Made by a program: the position numbers and the translations under genes. From NCBI GenBank assembly GCA_017557665.1, contig JAFYYI010000050.1, positions 62,001-126,000 of the forward strand: 64,000 bases of DNA, read 5' to 3'. Within the stretch, counting starts at the first letter, position 1. Each line of letters begins with the position of its first letter. Below the pieces are notes generated by a model. The model saw only the letters and a list, made by a program, of their open reading frames with translations. It made no database searches and had not been told where the DNA came from. Positions 1-8,886 of this stretch are shown here, in pieces. This DNA comes from Muribaculaceae bacterium. Lineage in GTDB: Bacteria; Bacteroidota; Bacteroidia; Bacteroidales; Muribaculaceae.

Positions 1-233
1 GCAGTCAGTCCTGTCAGTGACGAGGTGTAGTAGAAATCACCGTCAATGCCGCGTTCCACCGTCAGTCCGTCGGTGGTCATGAGGGCATGATTGAAGGCAT
101 TTCCCACAGCCTGTACTTTCAAGGTGGTTCCGTCACTTTGTATGATTGTGTGCCAGCCTGGCTTTGCGGGAACAGCGATAGCCGCAATCGAGCAGCACAA
201 CAATACAGACAGGATAGTGAATCTTCTCTTCAT
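1..233 (-). CDS. Partial M6-like secreted protein, N-terminus only
   Basis: An open frame starts with ATG at 233 on the minus strand and runs off the left edge, giving 77 codons. It begins MKRRFTILSVLLCC, a signal peptide, followed by a segment almost identical to the N-terminus of the complete M6 metalloprotease just to the right (VPAKPGWHT, QSDGTTLKVQAVGNAFNHAL, TTDGL). The two are therefore tandem paralogues in the same direction, with this one downstream. No catalytic region is visible because the gene is cut, so whether it is also a peptidase is inferred from the shared N-terminal prodomain. A consensus promoter lies about 100 bases upstream, so it is probably transcribed separately. Confidence 0.8.
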   Translation of the reverse strand, partial: MKRRFTILSVLLCCSIAAIAVPAKPGWHTIIQSDGTTLKVQAVGNAFNHALMTTDGLTVERGIDGDFYYTSSLTGLT

Positions 234-293
234 TGATAAAAAATGGTTTAGACTGTTTATTAATATTAAATGATGCTTACATATAAATGATTT

Positions 294-330
294 TGCCACT
301 TATCCCGAATCAGGATAGTGGCACTTATCC
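294..330 (-). other. Leader inverted repeats with two alternative hairpins
   Basis: In the predicted leader of the left-edge gene, read on the minus strand, GGATA...TATCC can form one hairpin, and TGCCACTATCC can pair with GGATAAGTGGCA to form another. Both use the same TATCC, so they exclude each other. CACTTATCC occurs twice on the plus strand (297-305 and 322-330). The structure starts within a few bases of the predicted transcription start. A regulatory role is inference. Confidence 0.4.
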
Positions 331-340
331 AAAAACGTCG

Positions 341-372
341 CAAAATTAGGTATAAAAATCAGATTTAGCAAA
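341..372 (-). promoter_or_regulatory. Consensus Bacteroidetes promoter for the left-edge gene
   Basis: On the minus strand TTTG (372-369), 20 bases, then TAATTTTG (348-341) match the Bacteroidetes -33/-7 consensus exactly. Transcription should start near 334, giving a leader of about 100 bases before the ATG at 233. Confidence 0.7.
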
Positions 373-429
373 AATATGACCCGTAACTTGCATAACAAGC
401 CATGTCAAGAGTGAAACACCTCACAAGCC

Positions 430-470
430 AAAAAAAGATGCGGCAGGGTTTCATCGTTCCCTGCCGCATC
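430..470 (-). terminator. Intrinsic terminator after the M6 metalloprotease
   Basis: A perfect 12-base inverted repeat (GATGCGGCAGGG at 437-448 and its complement at 459-470, 10-base loop) is followed on the minus strand by a T run. It ends the metalloprotease transcript and separates it from the paralogue. Confidence 0.85.
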
Positions 471-501
471 CTGTTTAATCAGTATTCTCTCAAGCTAGCG
501 A

Positions 502-3348
502 TTACTTGGTACTATTAAGTATCATGCTGATCAAGATAATCGCATCACTGATGTTGACCTCGCTATCCTCGTTTATGTCTGCACAAACGGGGCATACATA
601 GCTAGTGCCGTTCAAGATGTCATTAATCAAGTCAATGACATCCGAGATATTGACAGCCTCATCATGGTTCACGTCACCCAACTCATAGCCATGACCGTTA
701 TCGAACAGCGTCACCTCTTGCCTGTTACTCCAGCCGCTCTCGGTGCCGTCAAGATACAAGGTTTTCACCTTGTAAACAAAGGTGCCTCCTGCGGTCAGAT
801 CCTTCACCGTGTAGAACTTGTCGGTGATATCGGTGATGAGGCGGTAGGTCTCATCACCGCTCTCGGTAGCCTTTATGATGTCTTGTGTCGTCAGGTCTCC
901 GGCATAAACCTGCACCCGCTTCAAGTACAGAAAGTCTGCCAAGTCGGCAATCGTCACAGCATCATTAGCTGCACAATCGAGCACAATGACATAATCAGCG
1001 AAATCCTCGCCCAAGGTCAAGATCTGCTCGTCCTTACTGGTATATACACGCATCGAGCAACTGGCAGAGCCGTAGGGGGCAGCGTTGACCACAACCGTCA
1101 CCTTGTCATAGCCTGCCAAATTATAGGTCGGGGTCCTGATGATGGCATTGTAGGCCAGAACCAAAGCGCCACCGTAGGAGGCCAAATAGGATGTAGCATA
1201 CCATCCCTCGGGCAGATACTGGTCATAATCGCTTGAGATATCTGCCAAATAATCGCCGTCAAGAACATCAGGCAAAGTGCTGAAGTCGGCAGTCTCCAGT
1301 AATTCCACTGTGGGCTTGGTGCTCACCTCCAGGGTATAGCTGACGATATTGTCGTCGGGAGTCATATCGGTCCAGTCGGCACGGAACTTCGTCAGGTTGA
1401 TGAAAGCATTGTCGGCAGGCTGCATCACAGGCTCATAATGCTCGATGATGCCACGGCCCAGAAGGTTGACAACGACATCCTCAGCGCCATTGCTGCTCAA
1501 TGTCACGGTAGCGTCATAGTCCTGGATTTCATCCGGGGCAAAAGTCACTGTCACGTATTTTCCGAGGGCGGCATCGGCAGCACTGATGACCATGGGATCG
1601 ACAGTGAAGGCGCCATCACCGCCATTCAGTGTCAAGGTCACATCACCGGTCAAGGACTGGCCAATGACCTTAAAGGTCATGGAAGCGCTGTTGTTCATCA
1701 TCACGTCACCATAGTTCAACTCGGATTTTGTCACCGAGATGACAGGACCGGTGGCAGCACCCTTCATATACCAGAAGCTGGCCGTGCCATCGGCATTGAT
1801 GACCATTTCGGTCAACGGTTTGCCCAAGTAGCCGGCATTACCGGTGATGTTGCCGTTGGCCGCCATGTTGAGTCTGGCTGCCGGTGTAGAATTATCGGTA
1901 AATGCATTCCTATTGCCGTAGGGCCACAGGTCATGATCCTCGTCATAATAACTCCATGAGTTGTCGGCATTCATGAGTGTCACCAGCTGTATATTCTGGT
2001 TGTTAACACTATTGTACCACCAGCGTTCGGCTGAATAAGTGACATGGGTAATCATGATGCCATCACCGGGCGCATAGCGGTCCCAACCCTGTCTGCGACG
2101 ATTCTCGACGACGAAAAACTCGTTAGGATTGATGTCGCTGACGATGCACAAGGCCTTGTCGGTCGCGGCATTCTTCTGGTTAAACACAGGCAGGGTGTAA
2201 TAAGTACCCGGTTGGGGCATGGTATACTCAATCCATCCCATGAACACCTTCTCATAGGCCGAATATCCCGGTGGAGTGAAACCATCGTTGTTATAGCAAC
2301 CCATGCACATGATATCCCAGTCGCCCATGCCATAGTGATCGTCATCACCCGTGTCATATAAGTCGGGCAGTCCCAGGCAGTGGCCGAACTCGTGAGCAAA
2401 CGTGCCGATACCGTCCACCACTGTGCCATTATCGTTACTGCCGTGCAACTCATTGAACACGGCAAAATTATCAACCAGGGGATCGTTATTGTTAGGACGG
2501 AAAGCACCATAGCCGCCCTGGTTGTAATAGGCTGCCGAAGAAAGGTTCCAGTTGCAGGGCCACACAGCCTCGGGATGGTTCCACGATGCCTGTGCCTCTC
2601 CCACGCCGGCATAGATGACGATGACCACATCGCAGTAATCGTCGCTGTTGGTATCATATGGTTTGAACGACACGCCGTCGGCGGCAGCCAACTGGCAAGC
2701 CTCGGTCACCATCCAGCCCAGACCCTTGTCATTGTCGCTACCTGAATGACCTCCATAGTACTCGCGATTGCGCGACAGTTCATATATGCCGTACACATCA
2801 AATTCGGGCTGATAGAGCCCGTTGGACTGGTCACGGAAGTATTGGCCGACACTTTCATTGCCCGTGAGCATGGCGTCAATGACGTCCTCACGCGTGTTGT
2901 TGAACTTCTTATCCTTAAATTCCACCAGGATGATGGGAATACGGCGTGAACCCTGGGCTGGAACCCCCGACTCGGCATTGCTGCCGCCAACACCGAATTT
3001 ATCCTTCTTGCCCTGCATCTGATACTGGCGCACCTTCATCTTCAAGTCATCTCGCTGGCTGTTGATAAAAGCCATCTCGGCAGCAGAGCGTTGTCCTTCA
3101 TCATGAGCGCGCACCGTAGTCATTCCTGAACGCGCAGAGACGTAATAGAAATCACCGTCACGGTCTTTTGCGACGGACAATCCATCGGTGGTGAGGAGAG
3201 CGTGATTAAAAGCATTACCCACGGCCTGCACCTTCAAGGTGGTACCGTCACTTTGAGTCACTGTGTGCCAGCCTGGTTTGGCCGGCACAGCCATTGCCAC
3301 AAAAGCCCAACACAGGGCCATGGACAAAATCAATAAAAATTTTCTCAT
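502..3348 (-). CDS. M6-family metalloprotease with C-terminal dockerin
   Basis: A secreted zinc metallopeptidase of 948 residues. I start at 3348 (MRKFLLILSMALCW) because it gives a clean signal peptide; an upstream in-frame ATG at 3390 would add 14 residues ahead of it. The zinc site is HEFGHCLGLPD, with His319, Glu320, His323 and Asp329, the M6 (immune inhibitor A-like) HExxHxxGxxD pattern. After the catalytic domain come an Ig-like domain, a fibronectin III-like domain and, over the last 60 or so residues, two dockerin type I repeats (DVNHDEAVNISD and DINEDSEVNISD). There is no recognisable type IX secretion tail; the dockerin occupies the C-terminus. Its dockerin motif matches those of the array at 59-63 kb. 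The peptidase call is firm, the substrate unknown. Confidence 0.9.
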   Translation of the reverse strand: MRKFLLILSMALCWAFVAMAVPAKPGWHTVTQSDGTTLKVQAVGNAFNHALLTTDGLSVAKDRDGDFYYVSARSGMTTVRAHDEGQRSAAEMAFINSQRDDLKMKVRQYQMQGKKDKFGVGGSNAESGVPAQGSRRIPIILVEFKDKKFNNTREDVIDAMLTGNESVGQYFRDQSNGLYQPEFDVYGIYELSRNREYYGGHSGSDNDKGLGWMVTEACQLAAADGVSFKPYDTNSDDYCDVVIVIYAGVGEAQASWNHPEAVWPCNWNLSSAAYYNQGGYGAFRPNNNDPLVDNFAVFNELHGSNDNGTVVDGIGTFAHEFGHCLGLPDLYDTGDDDHYGMGDWDIMCMGCYNNDGFTPPGYSAYEKVFMGWIEYTMPQPGTYYTLPVFNQKNAATDKALCIVSDINPNEFFVVENRRRQGWDRYAPGDGIMITHVTYSAERWWYNSVNNQNIQLVTLMNADNSWSYYDEDHDLWPYGNRNAFTDNSTPAARLNMAANGNITGNAGYLGKPLTEMVINADGTASFWYMKGAATGPVISVTKSELNYGDVMMNNSASMTFKVIGQSLTGDVTLTLNGGDGAFTVDPMVISAADAALGKYVTVTFAPDEIQDYDATVTLSSNGAEDVVVNLLGRGIIEHYEPVMQPADNAFINLTKFRADWTDMTPDDNIVSYTLEVSTKPTVELLETADFSTLPDVLDGDYLADISSDYDQYLPEGWYATSYLASYGGALVLAYNAIIRTPTYNLAGYDKVTVVVNAAPYGSASCSMRVYTSKDEQILTLGEDFADYVIVLDCAANDAVTIADLADFLYLKRVQVYAGDLTTQDIIKATESGDETYRLITDITDKFYTVKDLTAGGTFVYKVKTLYLDGTESGWSNRQEVTLFDNGHGYELGDVNHDEAVNISDVIDLINDILNGTSYVCPVCADINEDSEVNISDAIILISMILNSTK

Positions 3349-3376
3349 AAAAACTTGAATTTTGGTTAATACAGCA

Positions 3377-3408
3377 CAAAAATACAACAAATGAACATCC
3401 TCAACAAC
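3377..3408 (-). promoter_or_regulatory. Probable promoter of the M6 metalloprotease
   Basis: Minus-strand GTTG (3408-3405), 20 bases, TATTTTTG (3384-3377): an exact -7 element and a -33 element one base off TTTG. The predicted start at about 3370 gives a short leader to the ATG at 3348. Confidence 0.5.
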
Positions 3409-3451
3409 TAAAGATGCTCAAACTATACAATAATAACTTTTTTTTAACTCT

Positions 3452-4477
3452 TTAGGTAGGTTTCAGCTTGCTCTGCACAAATCGCTCCATCGGATAGGTC
3501 AAGAAAGACAGCGCTGTGGACAACAAGAACACAATGAGAGCATCCAAAATCGTGTGACCAAGAGAAATCGGGAGATTGATGATCCTTTCCTGATGCAGGA
3601 GTAGCACAATCCAGAACACGAGGGTCTGATACAAATAGATTGTGAATCCCCGCTCATTCCAAATCCTGAGAATCCTGTTATTAGGCAACTTGACCCTCCA
3701 TAGAATCAAGGATATCAGGCTCAGCATCATTATGCTGTAGGTTAGATAAATCCAGTCGGGAGGAAACTTATGCCCCTGCATCGGGCATAACGAGCCGCCA
3801 AAGACAAACATATAGGCAGCTAACGCCCCTGCGGCAGTCAAGGCCACCAATGCCACCGCACGGGCCTTGATCTTCCTGTAATAGACAAAACCGGCGACCA
3901 TGAACACATTGTAACAAAGCAATTCACGCAGCAATGATAGACTCGTGAAAGCTTGGGCCGCCAAAAACGCTAACAGGCAAATCAGGACATACAAGTGCTT
4001 GTTAATCACCTTCATCAGCTTTTCCTGAATGGCGAACGTGCAACTCAAGATCAAGTACAACGGGATGAACCAGATGTGGGCAACGCAAGGACAGTTGGGG
4101 ATATTCTGGAACAAAAGGATGTCCTTGACCTCAGGCCAACCGTAACCCGAAATGTCAAATGGCATCAAGCGGAAATAGTCGGTCCCGCGCAGGAAGAGCG
4201 TTGCCAGCAGGCCGATGGCTACCATAACGATGGCATAGAGGTAATAAGGTACCGCAACCCTGTTGACCCTGTTGAGGGCGGTTGACCACAGACCTCGTTT
4301 AGACTTGCGCAGCGAGTTGGCGGCACCTGCGATAAAGAAAACAATCGGAATCACGAACAGGATGACCGATAATATCGGCTCACTGGCGTTACCCAACCAG
4401 TATAAGTTATGAGCGACACACAGGATGTATATCATCGTGAGTCCCCGATATATGTCAAGCTGAACGTCTCGCTTCAT
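3452..4477 (-). CDS. Membrane acyltransferase (acyltransferase 3 family)
   Basis: A 341-residue integral membrane protein with about ten hydrophobic segments. It begins MKRDVQLDIYRGL and keeps the family's early Arg followed some ten residues later by His (YRGLTMIYILCVAHN), the feature of inner-membrane acyltransferase 3 proteins that O-acetylate or O-acylate surface glycans. The acceptor cannot be read from the sequence. It lies 40 bases downstream of uvrC in the same direction and may be read through from it, although the functions are unrelated. A DUF1624/heparan-acetyltransferase relative is the main alternative. Confidence 0.75.
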   Translation of the reverse strand: MKRDVQLDIYRGLTMIYILCVAHNLYWLGNASEPILSVILFVIPIVFFIAGAANSLRKSKRGLWSTALNRVNRVAVPYYLYAIVMVAIGLLATLFLRGTDYFRLMPFDISGYGWPEVKDILLFQNIPNCPCVAHIWFIPLYLILSCTFAIQEKLMKVINKHLYVLICLLAFLAAQAFTSLSLLRELLCYNVFMVAGFVYYRKIKARAVALVALTAAGALAAYMFVFGGSLCPMQGHKFPPDWIYLTYSIMMLSLISLILWRVKLPNNRILRIWNERGFTIYLYQTLVFWIVLLLHQERIINLPISLGHTILDALIVFLLSTALSFLTYPMERFVQSKLKPT

Positions 4478-4517
4478 CGATTGATTAATTTATCATAAAC
4501 TTATTCTAGCACAGGAT

Positions 4518-6338
4518 TCAGTCCGGCGATTGAATCGACTTGATGAGGGCGCTGGCGCGAGCCGGGCCGATGACCTCGGCAAGTTCCTGCTCGCTGGCCT
4601 CCTTGATGCGCTTGAGCGACTTGAAGCGCTTGAGCAGCAAGGTGCGCGTTTTGGGTCCGATGCCCGGCACATCGTCAAGGGCGCTGTGCACCTGTCCCTT
4701 GCTGCGCTGCTTGAGGTGGAAGGTGATGGCAAAGCGGTGAGCCTCGTCACGCAGGCGCTGGATGACGTGCAGCGTCTCGCTGTTCTTGTCGATATACAGC
4801 GGCACGCTGTCGCCAGGGAAATAGACCTCATTCAGGCGCTTGGCAATGCCCACCACGGCAATCTGACCCTGCAGGCCAATCTGGTCGAGCGCCTCGATGG
4901 CCGATGTCACCTGCCCCTTGCCGCCATCCACGATGAGCAGCTGCGGCAGTTCCTGCCCCTCCTCCACCAAGCGGCTGTAGCGACGCTGCACCACCTCACG
5001 CATCGAGGCGAAATCGTCGGCGCCCTCCACGGTCTTGATGTTAAAGTGGCGATACTCCTTCTTGGCGGGCTTGGCGTTGCGGAACACCACACACGATGCC
5101 ACAGGGCTGGACCCGCTGATGTTACTGTTGTCAAAGCACTCGACATGGCGCGGCAACACCGTCAGACGCAGGTCGCGCTGCATGGTGGTGAGCGTTCGCG
5201 TGGTGCGTTGTTCGGGATTGAGCTTTTCCATCATGCGCAGGCGGTCGGTGCGCTTCTGTGTCGCATTCTTGATGGCGATGTCAAGCAGTTTCTTCTTGTC
5301 GCCACGCTGGGGAATGGAGAACGAGAGACCGGCAAACTCCACATCGGGCTCAACGTTGACCGTGACCTCGGTCACGCGGTCTTTGCGATAGGTCTCGGCG
5401 AAGCGCTGGCGCACCTCGGCAATCGCCATCGACATGATTTCGGCATCAGTCTCGTCATGGGTCGAGAGGCGGTATTCCAGCGTATAGGACTGCACCACTG
5501 CCCCACCCCGCACGTGCATGTAATTCACCCAGGCGGCATCCTCGTCACGCAACAGGCCGAACACGTCGATATTATGAATTGACGGGCTGACGATGACCGA
5601 GCGGCGACGAACGTGCTCCAGCAGCTTGTAACGCCGCTTGATGAGCTCCGCCTCCTCAAAGCGCAACTCGCTCGCCAACTGCTGCATCTGCTGCATGAGC
5701 AAATCCATCAACTGGTGGGTGTCACCGTTCAGGATTTGGCGTATCTCGCTGATGTATTCACCATAGCGCTCGGCACTCACCAGGCCCTTGCAACATCCCT
5801 CGCAGCGATGGATGTGATACTGCAGGCACAGGCGGTGCTTGTCCGCCTCAATTGTTTCACGTGAAACATTCAGGCGGCAGGTGCGCAACGGGTAAATCTG
5901 GCGGATGGTGTCGATGAGCACCTTGGCGACCTCGGCACGGGGATACGGCCCGTAGAAACGATCCCCCTTGGCTCTTGCGTCACGGGTGATATAGACACGC
6001 GGATACAGGCCACCCGACACACAGATCCAGGGATAACTCTTGTCGTCCTTGAGCAGCACATTATAGCGTGGCTGATATTCCTTGATGAGGGCGTTCTCGA
6101 GGTCGAGCGCCTCCTCCTCAGTATTGACCACGGTATATTCCAGGTCGGCGATGTTGCGCACAAGCAAGGTTGTGCGGGCCGACGTGTGCTCACGGTTAAA
6201 ATAGGAATTGACCCGACGCTTGAGGTTCTTGGCCTTACCCACATAGATAATCGTGCCCTCCCGATTGCGGTAGCGGTAAACGCCCGGCTCATAGGGAAGC
6301 AGCGATAACTTCAGTTTCAAGTCGTCGGTCATGGCCAT
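4518..6338 (-). CDS. uvrC: Excinuclease ABC subunit C
   Basis: The dual-incision nuclease of nucleotide excision repair, acting with UvrA and UvrB; 606 residues, normal for the family. In order: a GIY-YIG nuclease domain (GVYRYRNREGTIIYVGKAKN, residues 19-38 onward), four cysteines at 154, 171, 179 and 182/183 matching the [4Fe-4S] ligands known in UvrC, a UVR motif at about 211-246, an RNase H-like C-terminal nuclease (VECFDNSNISG, LLIVDGGKGQV) and a tandem helix-hairpin-helix end (DDVPGIGPKT). A perfect parS-like palindrome lies inside the coding sequence at 5853-5868, between two of the iron-sulfur cysteines. It sits 78 bases after apt in a minus-strand run. Confidence 0.97.
   Translation of the reverse strand: MAMTDDLKLKLSLLPYEPGVYRYRNREGTIIYVGKAKNLKRRVNSYFNREHTSARTTLLVRNIADLEYTVVNTEEEALDLENALIKEYQPRYNVLLKDDKSYPWICVSGGLYPRVYITRDARAKGDRFYGPYPRAEVAKVLIDTIRQIYPLRTCRLNVSRETIEADKHRLCLQYHIHRCEGCCKGLVSAERYGEYISEIRQILNGDTHQLMDLLMQQMQQLASELRFEEAELIKRRYKLLEHVRRRSVIVSPSIHNIDVFGLLRDEDAAWVNYMHVRGGAVVQSYTLEYRLSTHDETDAEIMSMAIAEVRQRFAETYRKDRVTEVTVNVEPDVEFAGLSFSIPQRGDKKKLLDIAIKNATQKRTDRLRMMEKLNPEQRTTRTLTTMQRDLRLTVLPRHVECFDNSNISGSSPVASCVVFRNAKPAKKEYRHFNIKTVEGADDFASMREVVQRRYSRLVEEGQELPQLLIVDGGKGQVTSAIEALDQIGLQGQIAVVGIAKRLNEVYFPGDSVPLYIDKNSETLHVIQRLRDEAHRFAITFHLKQRSKGQVHSALDDVPGIGPKTRTLLLKRFKSLKRIKEASEQELAEVIGPARASALIKSIQSPD
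5853..5868. other. parS: parS-like ParB-binding site inside uvrC
   Basis: TGTTTCACGTGAAACA is a perfect 16-base palindrome identical to the parS consensus known from Bacillus subtilis and many other bacteria. It lies inside the uvrC reading frame. ParB loads at such sites near the replication origin. No parA or parB gene is in the window, so binding is inferred from the match alone. Confidence 0.75.
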
Positions 6339-6416
6339 CTGTGTTACAAAGCAAGCCTATTAGCCCTCTCGGACCAATTAGACTGAATTTGACAAATCGA
6401 AGTAACCGTCTGCCTA

Positions 6417-6950
6417 TCAGAAGGTGAACAACGAAGTGATTTCCACCTCAGGTGGGAACACGTCACGTCCGTGCAGGTCGGCCAAGTCGCAGATGAAGTT
6501 GATGTAAACCTTCTTGGGATTCATCGACTTCACCAGCTCATAGGCGGCGAGCATCGTGCCACCGGTAGCCAGCAGGTCATCGTGGATGACCACGACGTCG
6601 TCGGGCGTGATGGCATCCTTATGGATCTCGATGGTATCGGTGCCATATTCCTTGGTGTAGGACTTCTGGATGACCTCGGCAGGCAGCTTTCCGGGTTTGC
6701 GCAGGGGCACAAAACCGGCATTGAGCTGGGTGGCGAGGATGGCGCCGCCAATGAAACCGCGAGCCTCAATGCCCACGACCTTGGTCACGCCGGCATCACG
6801 ATACAGGTCCACCATGGCTCTTACCATCACCTGCAATGCCTCAGGATCCTTAAACGCGGTGGTCAGGTCCTTGAACTGAATACCTGGAACAGGGAAATCG
6901 GGTATGTTGCGAACCACACTTTTGACTCTTTCTAATTCTTTCGTATCCAT
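6417..6950 (-). CDS. apt: Adenine phosphoribosyltransferase
   Basis: A purine-salvage enzyme converting adenine and PRPP to AMP in the cytoplasm. It has 177 residues, typical for Apt. The PRPP-binding loop is VVIHDDLLATGGT (about 119-131). IEARGFIGGAILA (61-73) and the PLRKPGKLP segment are characteristic of the adenine-specific branch of type I phosphoribosyltransferases. It lies 45 bases after mnmG, with a parS-like palindrome in the gap, and upstream of uvrC in the same direction. Confidence 0.96.
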   Translation of the reverse strand: MDTKELERVKSVVRNIPDFPVPGIQFKDLTTAFKDPEALQVMVRAMVDLYRDAGVTKVVGIEARGFIGGAILATQLNAGFVPLRKPGKLPAEVIQKSYTKEYGTDTIEIHKDAITPDDVVVIHDDLLATGGTMLAAYELVKSMNPKKVYINFICDLADLHGRDVFPPEVEITSLFTF

Positions 6951-6977
6951 TTGTAAATCAGTATATTATGTTTGTTT

Positions 6978-6993
6978 TGTTTCACGTGGAACA
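6978..6993. other. parS: Second parS-like site, between mnmG and apt
   Basis: TGTTTCACGTGGAACA differs from a perfect palindrome at one position and matches a natural variant of the parS consensus. It occupies the gap just after the mnmG stop codon, 1.1 kb from the site in uvrC. I saw no third match in the window. Confidence 0.65.
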
Positions 6994-6995
6994 AT

Positions 6996-8873
6996 TCAAC
7001 GGCCCAAAAGGACCAACAAGATATTGATGTCACTCGGCGACACGCCAGGGATGCGCGAGGCCTGCCCCACCGTCTCGGGGTCAATGGCTTGAAGTTTCTG
7101 GCGCGCCTCGGTTGAAATCTGATGAATCTGCGAGTAGTCAAACTTGCCCTTGAGAGTCACATTGTCAAGTCGAGCGACGCGGTCGGCAATCAAGGTCTCG
7201 CGCTCGATATAGCCACGGTACTTGATGGCGATTTCGGTAGCCTCGACAATTTCTTCACGACGGGCCTCCTCAAGTGCCTCGATTTGCGCTTTCAAATCAG
7301 GCAGCGCTTCGGCAAGCATCGTCATGTTCAACTGCGGACGCAGCAGCAGGTCATGCAAGCGCTGGCCTTGAGTCAAGGGTTGCATGCCTTTCTCCTCCAA
7401 CAAGGGGTTGATGACAGTGGCCTTGACGGTATAGTCGCGGCAGAAGGCCGTGAGTCTTTCAATCTGCACCCGCTTGGCGCACATGAGGTCATAGCGTTCC
7501 TGGGTGGCAAGACCCAGACGGTAACCTTTCTCGGTCAATCGCATGTCGGCATCGTCCTGACGGAGCAAGATGCGGTGCTCGGCACGGGAGGTGAACATGC
7601 GGTAAGGCTCATCCACGCCACAGGTCACCAGGTCATCAATCAGCACCCCGATATAGGCTTCGTTACGCGCCAGCGTGAACGGCTCGCCTCCTGTGATTTT
7701 TTGATATGCATTAATACCTGCTACCAAGCCCTGCCCTGCTGCCTCTTCATAACCGGTCGTGCCATTGACCTGACCTGCCAGGAAGAGATTCTCGACGATT
7801 TTGGACTCCAGCGTGTGATACAACTGGGTCGGGTCGAAGAAATCATACTCAATCGCATAGCCGGGACGGAAGGCATGCACATCCTTCAAGGCAGGAATCT
7901 GGCGCAAGGCATTCAGTTGCACATCCCAGGGCAGCGACGAGGAGAACCCGTTGAGGTACATCTCATGGGTCGAGGCGCCCTCGGGCTCAATGAACAGCTG
8001 GTGGGACGTCTTGTCGGCAAAGGTGACGATTTTGGTCTCGATACTGGGGCAATAACGTGGACCGATGCTTGTAATCTGACCATTGTACAGCGGTGATTGC
8101 GGCAGTCCTTGACGCAAAATCTCATGCACTTGCTCGTTGGTGTGAATAATCCAGCAGGGTCGCTGTGGCAACCTTGAAACCACACCTGGCAAGAAAGAGA
8201 AATGATGGAAATCCTGTTCTCCGTCCTGCTTGATGCACTGCGTGAAGTCTATCGTGCGCTCGTCAAGACGAGGCGGAGTGCCGGTTTTCATGCGGCCAAC
8301 TGTGAAGCCCAGGGCAGCTAATTGCTCGGTAATGCCTCGTGCAGGAGGCTCCGAAACACGCCCTCCAGGAGTCTGAACACGTCCCACATGCATCAATCCA
8401 TTGAGGAATGTGCCGGCAGTGAGAATGACTGCCCGGGCACCGAAAGTGAGGCCCAAAGCGGTCTTGACACCCTTGACTACCCCACCCTCAATGACCAATT
8501 CATTGACCGAATCCTGCCACATGTACAGGTTGGGCATATTCTCAAGCACCCGGCGCCATTCCAGGATAAACTGCTGGCGGTCGCTCTGCGAGCGCGGGCT
8601 CCACATGGCAGGTCCCTTGCTGCGGTTGAGCATGCGGAACTGGATGCTGCTGCGATCGGTCACAATACCCATCTGTCCACCCAAGGCATCTATTTCACGC
8701 ACAATCTGGCCTTTAGCGATACCACCGACAGCGGGATTACAGCTCATCTGAGCCACCTTGTTCATGTCGATGGTAATCAACAGCGTGCACGCGCCAAGGC
8801 GGGCTGCCGCACAAGCAGCCTCACAACCGGCATGGCCGGCACCAATCACTATGACATCATAGTCATTTCTCAT
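6996..8873 (-). CDS. mnmG: tRNA uridine-5-carboxymethylaminomethyl modification enzyme
   Basis: An FAD-dependent enzyme (GidA) that, with MnmE, modifies U34 of certain tRNAs; 625 residues, full length. The N-terminus has the Rossmann signature VIVIGAGHAGCEAACAA and then SCNPAVGGIAKGQIVREIDA, both diagnostic. The C-terminal helical domain (YRGYIERE, PGVSPSDINILLV) is present. It begins 13 bases after the ybeY stop and is probably co-transcribed with it. In many bacteria mnmG lies near the origin beside the parAB genes; here it sits next to two parS-like sites without them. Confidence 0.97.
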   Translation of the reverse strand: MRNDYDVIVIGAGHAGCEAACAAARLGACTLLITIDMNKVAQMSCNPAVGGIAKGQIVREIDALGGQMGIVTDRSSIQFRMLNRSKGPAMWSPRSQSDRQQFILEWRRVLENMPNLYMWQDSVNELVIEGGVVKGVKTALGLTFGARAVILTAGTFLNGLMHVGRVQTPGGRVSEPPARGITEQLAALGFTVGRMKTGTPPRLDERTIDFTQCIKQDGEQDFHHFSFLPGVVSRLPQRPCWIIHTNEQVHEILRQGLPQSPLYNGQITSIGPRYCPSIETKIVTFADKTSHQLFIEPEGASTHEMYLNGFSSSLPWDVQLNALRQIPALKDVHAFRPGYAIEYDFFDPTQLYHTLESKIVENLFLAGQVNGTTGYEEAAGQGLVAGINAYQKITGGEPFTLARNEAYIGVLIDDLVTCGVDEPYRMFTSRAEHRILLRQDDADMRLTEKGYRLGLATQERYDLMCAKRVQIERLTAFCRDYTVKATVINPLLEEKGMQPLTQGQRLHDLLLRPQLNMTMLAEALPDLKAQIEALEEARREEIVEATEIAIKYRGYIERETLIADRVARLDNVTLKGKFDYSQIHQISTEARQKLQAIDPETVGQASRIPGVSPSDINILLVLLGR

Positions 8874-8886
8874 TAATTGCAGGGAT

